Positions 32,658 to 36,769 of a stretch of DNA of 36,769 nt are shown in pieces. This stretch comes from Sulfuritalea sp. (GTDB lineage: Bacteria > Pseudomonadota > Gammaproteobacteria > Burkholderiales > Rhodocyclaceae): positions 1 through 36,769 of the forward strand of contig JAIFMO010000065.1 of assembly GCA_020048435.1 (NCBI GenBank), in the 5' to 3' direction. Each line of letters opens with the position of its first letter. Within the stretch, counting starts at the first letter, position 1. The notes under the pieces are model-generated. The model did no database searches. It was not told where the DNA came from and saw only the letters and a list, made by a program, of their open reading frames with translations. The position numbers and the translations under genes were made by a program.

Positions 32658-34238
32658 TTAGCAAGAAAGTGTACGTTCCTGATCGCGCAGCAGCTTGTAT
32701 TCGATCGAATCCACCAGCGCCAGCCAGGAGGCGTTGATAACATCGGTGGAAACGCCGATGGTGGTCCAGTTCTCGATTTGGTCGGTCGATTCGATCAGCA
32801 CGCGCACCTTGGCCGCCGTGGCCTTGTCCGAATCAAGCACGCGCACCTTGTAATCGGTGAGCCGGATTTCATTGATGGCCGGGTAGAACCGTTCCAGCGC
32901 GCGGCGCACCGCCTTGTCGAGCGCATTGACCGGGCCATCGCCCTCGGCGGCGGTGAGTTCTTCCTGGCCATCGACACGAATCTTGATGATCGCCGATGAA
33001 TTGACGCCATTGACCGACGGCTCATTGACGATGACCTTGAATTCGACCAGTTCGAAAAACGAGGAAAAACGACCGAGCATCCGCCGCACCACCAGATCAA
33101 AGGAGCTTTCCGCCGCCTCGAACTGATAGCCTTCGTGCTCCAGTTGCTTGAGCCGCTCAACGATGCGACCGATTTCCGGCGAATTCTTCATCAGGGCCGG
33201 ATCGACGGCGTTGATGCGCGCCAGCAGCGTGCTGCGCCCCGCCACCTCGGACATCAATACCCGGCGGCTGTTGCCGACCAATTCAGGATTGATATGCTCA
33301 TAGGAATTCGGGCTCTTGACCACCGCGTCGATATGCATGCCACCCTTGTGGGCGAAGGCATGGCCGCCGACATAGGGCGCCTTGTCGTTGTGCGGCATGT
33401 TGGCGATTTCGCCCACCGACAGGGCGACGGAGGTCAAATGGCGCATCGCCCCCGCGGGAATGCACTCATGGTCAAGCTTCAATTGCAAATTCGGAATGAT
33501 CGAGCAGAGGTTGGCGTTGCCGCAGCGCTCGCCCAGCCCGTTGATGGTTCCCTGCACTTGAGTGACGCCCGCCTGCACCGCACGGATGGAATTTGCCACC
33601 GCCATGTCGCTATCGTTGTGGCAGTGGATGCCGACCGTGATGCTGAAGCGCTGGCAGACCTCACGGGTGATGTCGAAAATCTCGTCGGGGAAACTGCCGC
33701 CGTTGGTGTCGCACAGGCAGATGCAGTCGGCGCCGGCATCGACCGCCGCCGCCAGCGATTTCAGCGCGTAGTCCGGATTGTCCTTGTAACCGTCGAAGAA
33801 ATGCTCGGCATCAAACACCACTTCCTTGCCGTGCTGCTTCAGATAGCGCACCGTATCGCCGATCATGCACAGGTTTTCGTCGAGCGTGGTGCGCAGGATT
33901 TCCAGCACCTGATAATCCCAGCTCTTGCCAAAAATGGCGATGGCGGCGGTGCCGGCCTTGAGCAGCGAGAGAATATTGGCGTCGTCGGCAACCCAGATGC
34001 CGGGCTTGCGCGTGGCGCCAAAAGCGATCAGGCGCGCGTTCACCAGTTGCAGCGCCGCTGCCCGCGCGAAAAATTCCAGGTCTTTCGGGTTCGAACCCGG
34101 GTTGCCGGCCTCGATGTAGCTTACCCCCAGCGCGTCCAGTCGCCCGACAATCTTGATCTTGTCTTCGACCGAATAGGAAATTCCCTGCGCCTGGGCGCCA
34201 TCTCGCAACGTGGAGTCGTATATGGATATCCGTGCCAT
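32658..34238 (-). CDS. cimA: (R)-citramalate synthase CimA
   Basis: 526 residues. Condenses pyruvate with acetyl-CoA to citramalate, opening a threonine-independent route to 2-oxobutyrate and isoleucine. It belongs to the LeuA/HMG-lyase TIM-barrel group: SIYDSTLRDGAQAQGIS start, SYIEAGNPGSNPKDLEFF, metal site HCHNDSDMAVANSIRAVQAG, then GTINGLGERCGNANLCSIIP. GGHAFAHKGGMHIDAVVKSP leads into a C-terminal regulatory domain (about 400-526) like the leucine/isoleucine-binding domain of LeuA. The gap TLRDGAQAQG, in place of TLRDGEQ.PG, and the total length separate CimA from LeuA. The ATG at 34238 has only a weak ribosome site. LeuCD in the same window can carry the next steps. It is convergent with the toxin gene. 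Confidence 0.93.
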   Translation of the reverse strand: MARISIYDSTLRDGAQAQGISYSVEDKIKIVGRLDALGVSYIEAGNPGSNPKDLEFFARAAALQLVNARLIAFGATRKPGIWVADDANILSLLKAGTAAIAIFGKSWDYQVLEILRTTLDENLCMIGDTVRYLKQHGKEVVFDAEHFFDGYKDNPDYALKSLAAAVDAGADCICLCDTNGGSFPDEIFDITREVCQRFSITVGIHCHNDSDMAVANSIRAVQAGVTQVQGTINGLGERCGNANLCSIIPNLQLKLDHECIPAGAMRHLTSVALSVGEIANMPHNDKAPYVGGHAFAHKGGMHIDAVVKSPNSYEHINPELVGNSRRVLMSEVAGRSTLLARINAVDPALMKNSPEIGRIVERLKQLEHEGYQFEAAESSFDLVVRRMLGRFSSFFELVEFKVIVNEPSVNGVNSSAIIKIRVDGQEELTAAEGDGPVNALDKAVRRALERFYPAINEIRLTDYKVRVLDSDKATAAKVRVLIESTDQIENWTTIGVSTDVINASWLALVDSIEYKLLRDQERTLSC

Positions 34239-34268
34239 TAATATTTTCTGTGATGCAGTGCGTCATTG

Positions 34269-34297
34269 ATTGTACAGACTGAATTGCCGCATGTCGG
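34269..34297 (-). promoter_or_regulatory. cimA: candidate promoter of cimA
   Basis: On the minus strand CCGACA (34292-34297), 17 bases, TACAAT (34269-34274). The predicted transcript start leaves a leader of about 25 bases. Four of six -35 positions and five of six -10 positions match consensus. Lies in the 94-base gap divergent to the HDOD-GAF gene. By eye only. Confidence 0.4.
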
Positions 34298-34332
34298 TGG
34301 CGAACAAGGTTTTCGGTTGATAATCTCACGCC

Positions 34333-35913
34333 ATGAATAGCGAGTCGATAATCCCGGGCGAAGGCGGGTCTGAAGCCCCAGGCTTGGCGTCCTTGTTGCA
34401 GCGGCTGGAAAACAAACCCGGCTTCCCCGCCCTGTCGGAATCAGTGGCGGCAATCAATGAAATCACCAATTCCGAGGACCAGAACATCGAGGGCTTGTCG
34501 GCCATCATCCTCAAGGACTTTGGTCTCACCAGCAGCATCCTGCGCGTTGCCAATTCGGCCAGCTACCGCGCCGCCAGCGGCAGCGGCATCACCTCGGTGT
34601 CGCGCGCGGTCAGCGTGCTGGGCTTTTCTACCTTGCGCGACATCGCCCTAACGGTCGTTCTGTTCGACCAGATAAAGAACCGCGCCGGTGCCCGCGAAAT
34701 CAAGGAGTCGTTCCTGCGCGCCCAAATGGCCGGCACCATCGCCCGCGAAGCCGGAAAGCTGTTCCTGCCCCGCCGGGCCGAGGAGGTTTACACCTGCGCC
34801 TTGTTCCACAGCCTCGGTCAAATCCTCACGCTGATGTATTTTCCCGACGAGGCGCAACAGATACGGGATTTGATCAACCAGCATGCCCACACCGAAAACG
34901 AGGCGGCGACGAAGGTGCTCGGCATCGACTTCGCGCTTCTGGGCCAAGGGGTGGCCGAGCAGTGGCTGTTCCCCTCGACCATGGTGCACAGTCTGCAACC
35001 GCTACCTGACGGTTTGATCGAACGCCCGCAAACCCCGGAAGACATGCTCTGGCTTCTGTCCGGATTTGGCAATGAAGTCTGCGCCTGTCTTACTGGCGGC
35101 GCCAGCCAGCAACCTGGCGAAGGTTTGTCCGGTCTGCGCCAGCGATTTGCCGAGGTCATGGTATTTTCCGGTCCGCAATTGCACTCGATGGTGGAAAAGT
35201 CATTTGAAGACACCAAGGCGTTTGCCAGCACCTTGGGCGTGAGTCTTACCCAAAGCAGCTTTGTCAAACAGGTAACAGACTGGGTCAAAGCCGGCCCCGA
35301 CGACGAAGCCGGGCAGAGCAGGCTCGCCCCTGTCGCGGCGCTCGACACGACGACCAGCGCCGTGCCCCCCTCGGCCACGTGCAAGCCGCGCGATGACCCA
35401 CACCAGGTGCTGTCGGCCGGCATCGATAAACTCAGCGATTCCATCGTCGGCGATTTCGCGCTCAACGATATTCTGAGCGTCACCGTGGAAACCATGCTCC
35501 GGGCCATGGACTTCCAGCGCGCGCTGATTTGCCTGAGGGACGACAAATCCGGCTTCATGTTGGCGCGCATGGGCTGCGGCAAGGACGCCAACCTGGTGGC
35601 GCGCAAGTTTCGTTTTCCGTTGAAAGACACGCCCAACGTGTTCCAGTTGGCGATAGGCAACGGCCTGGACATCGTCATCAAGGACATCGCTGACCCCAAG
35701 ATCGCCGACAAGATTCCATCCTGGTACCGCAGCACCGTCTCGGCCAGAACCTTTGTCCTGATGCCCCTGATGATCAAGGGCCAGGCGGTGGCACTGATCT
35801 ACTGCGACAAGCAAGAGGCCAACAGCATCGTCATTCCCGAGCGAGAACTGTCGCTGATGAAGACCCTGCGCAATCAGGCGCTACTGGCGATCAAACAGTC
35901 CAAAGTCCGCTGA
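34333..35913 (+). CDS. HDOD-GAF signalling protein
   Basis: 526 residues. An N-terminal HDOD domain (about 15-220) shows LENKPGFPALSESVAAINEI, then LSAIILKDFGLTSSILRVAN, SVSRAVSVLGFSTLRDIALT and TCALFHSLGQILTLMYFPDE. A C-terminal GAF domain (about 360-520) has ILSVTVETMLRAMDFQRALI, RKFRFPLKDTPNVFQLAIGN, VLMPLMIKGQAVALIYCD and a closing MKTLRNQALLAIKQSK. HDOD is a non-catalytic relative of HD phosphodiesterases (the His-Asp metal site is not kept) used in signalling and stress control; GAF senses small ligands or second messengers. The middle section (about 290-355) is low-complexity and likely a linker. It stands alone, divergent from cimA, so its partner and signal are unknown. Starts at ATG 34333. 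Confidence 0.9.
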   Translation: MNSESIIPGEGGSEAPGLASLLQRLENKPGFPALSESVAAINEITNSEDQNIEGLSAIILKDFGLTSSILRVANSASYRAASGSGITSVSRAVSVLGFSTLRDIALTVVLFDQIKNRAGAREIKESFLRAQMAGTIAREAGKLFLPRRAEEVYTCALFHSLGQILTLMYFPDEAQQIRDLINQHAHTENEAATKVLGIDFALLGQGVAEQWLFPSTMVHSLQPLPDGLIERPQTPEDMLWLLSGFGNEVCACLTGGASQQPGEGLSGLRQRFAEVMVFSGPQLHSMVEKSFEDTKAFASTLGVSLTQSSFVKQVTDWVKAGPDDEAGQSRLAPVAALDTTTSAVPPSATCKPRDDPHQVLSAGIDKLSDSIVGDFALNDILSVTVETMLRAMDFQRALICLRDDKSGFMLARMGCGKDANLVARKFRFPLKDTPNVFQLAIGNGLDIVIKDIADPKIADKIPSWYRSTVSARTFVLMPLMIKGQAVALIYCDKQEANSIVIPERELSLMKTLRNQALLAIKQSKVR

Positions 35914-36202
35914 TTGTTACAACGGAAAGCGGCTATTTGCAAAATTGGGCTGGATGAGTGGATGACGAAGTCCAATTGGTTGGAATTGAGTCCGAGGTCC
36001 CTATGGCTTCTTCAGACTGTCATCGACCACACAAGATTCTGGGGTGCTGATTAGTACTATGCCGATACGATGTTGCGAGGCTTCGATAGTGAGTGTGGTC
36101 ATGTAATCTGATGGTGCGATGTTCGGATTCAGCGATAGTCATTTATTGGGTAAACAGGAAGCGCAACGCCGACGAAGCCTGACCCCGGCATGGTGGTTTT
36201 CC
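35914..36202. other. gene-poor, AT-richer gap before hsdS
   Basis: 289 bases with no gene I can support. Base composition is visibly less GC-rich than the core genes. The only ORFs are tiny: for example a 33-codon minus-strand frame at 36001-36102 without a recognisable product. A CCAATTGG palindrome lies in the proximal part. No terminator, tRNA or transposon end was seen. It looks like the junction between core chromosome and a restriction-modification region. Confidence 0.5.
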
Positions 36203-36769
36203 CTAGACGGCTTGCAGGGCGGATTCGATGAGGGTGGCTGACAGACGTGTCTGCCGCTTGCGAGATTCGTCGAGATCAAACTTGAGGCGGTCGCAGAGCG
36301 CCATCAGTTCATCGACTTTGGCGACGATGCGGTGTTGTTCGGCGAGGGGTGGGATCGTGACTGGGAGACTGAGAATCTGTTGTCGAGAGACGTTCTTCAT
36401 TGAGCTACTGGTACCACCAGCAATTCGCGCGTAATACCCGCGTGCGAACGGTGCGTTATTCGCGAAGCTGAAGAATCTCGGGCTGGCATCGTGTTTGAAA
36501 CGCAATCGGATCGTTTTGTCGCTGAGCATCAGGTGTGACGGCGCATCTCTAACAACCACGCTCTTTGCTACCAGTTCCGCAGTATTGGCACGAGAGATTA
36601 AAAAATCGCCTGATCGAACTTCATACTCGGGGCGTGGTTGCAAGTGGTTTGGAAGGGCCTTGTTCTGGGCGGGATCAAAGTCATTCCAAGAAACGGCACT
36701 AACTTTCAGTACTCCCCATCTGTCACCTACTCTTGCTGTTGTCTCGCATTGCGGACTCCAGCCAGCCTC
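36203..36769 (-). CDS. hsdS: type I restriction-modification specificity subunit HsdS, C-terminal part (5' end outside window)
   Basis: The frame is open from the window edge to the stop at 36203, about 188 residues. At the edge it reads EAGWSPQCETTARVGDRWGV, then LKVSAVSWNDFDPAQNKALP and RPEYEVRSGDFLISRANTAE. This is the start of a target-recognition half-domain of HsdS, which directs the HsdMR methyltransferase/endonuclease to its DNA site. The second part has ARIAGGTSSSMKNVSRQQIL, then LPVTIPPLAEQHRIVAKVDE and LMALCDRLKFDLDESRKRQT, the conserved coiled-coil spacer that sets target spacing. The protein ends SATLIESALQAV. The TTG at 36643 is internal, not a start. hsdM and hsdR should lie beyond the right edge or elsewhere. 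Confidence 0.93.
   Translation of the reverse strand, partial: EAGWSPQCETTARVGDRWGVLKVSAVSWNDFDPAQNKALPNHLQPRPEYEVRSGDFLISRANTAELVAKSVVVRDAPSHLMLSDKTIRLRFKHDASPRFFSFANNAPFARGYYARIAGGTSSSMKNVSRQQILSLPVTIPPLAEQHRIVAKVDELMALCDRLKFDLDESRKRQTRLSATLIESALQAV

Noticed and set aside
33135-34241. 368-codon plus-strand frame opposite cimA
   Set aside because: Antisense shadow; composition rich in Arg, His and Gln with no domain pattern.
1-36769. CRISPR arrays, tRNA/rRNA genes, insertion sequences
   Set aside because: No regularly spaced repeats, cloverleaf-like sequence, transposase or terminal inverted repeats were seen by eye.

Overview
The window reads as a GC-rich betaproteobacterial chromosome, plausibly Rhodocyclales. 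This placement is an inference from gene order (yceD-rpmF-plsX-fabHDG-acpP-fabF, rluC divergent from rne) and protein style; no rRNA or other marker is present. Coding density is high and most clusters use 4-bp start/stop overlaps (ATGA or GTGA).

Layout. (1) 1-870: 3' part of nadB on +. (2) 918-8520, minus strand: one long fatty-acid and phospholipid block. In transcription order it is yceD, rpmF, plsX, fabH, fabD, fabG, acpP, fabF, a YgfX-like membrane protein and an orphan PDC/Cache sensor protein. rpmF is only 59 codons. (3) 8581-9916, +: yceF (nucleotide pyrophosphatase) and an RsmI-like methyltransferase. (4) 9954-12847, minus: rluC, a HAD phosphatase, a small Rieske protein and sppA, all overlapping. 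(5) 12848-16195, +: a 0.48-kb leader with a perfect 11-bp hairpin, then rne and a clear intrinsic terminator. (6) 16210-20412, minus: an RND efflux operon whose periplasmic adaptor is frameshifted and internally deleted. (7) 20489-22554, minus: leuC-leuD. (8) 22635-27692, +: a tightly packed set of CHASE2-cyclase, MlaE-type permease, ATPase-like protein, MCE protein and TPR lipoprotein. (9) 27746-31683, +: pepN coupled to a PAS histidine kinase. (10) 31779-32558, +: a toxin-antitoxin module. (11) cimA (minus), divergent from an HDOD-GAF protein (+). (12) 36203 to the end, minus: 3' part of a type I restriction specificity gene, hsdS.

Best candidate for something undescribed: region 8. The cyclase-like protein keeps its fold motifs but has lost the first metal-binding Asp and both transition-state residues. 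The protein in the ATPase slot of the MCE transporter has lost Walker A, the signature motif and the catalytic Glu. Two pseudoenzymes in one coupled lipid-transport-like operon suggest a receptor-linked envelope system that either works without its own ATP hydrolysis or borrows an ATPase from elsewhere. The residue losses are seen directly; the system-level role is inference.

Housekeeping links: citramalate synthase and LeuCD serve isoleucine and leucine synthesis; PlsX and FabHDGF with AcpP serve membrane lipid synthesis; RNase E, RluC, L32, YceD and RsmI-like serve RNA and ribosomes.
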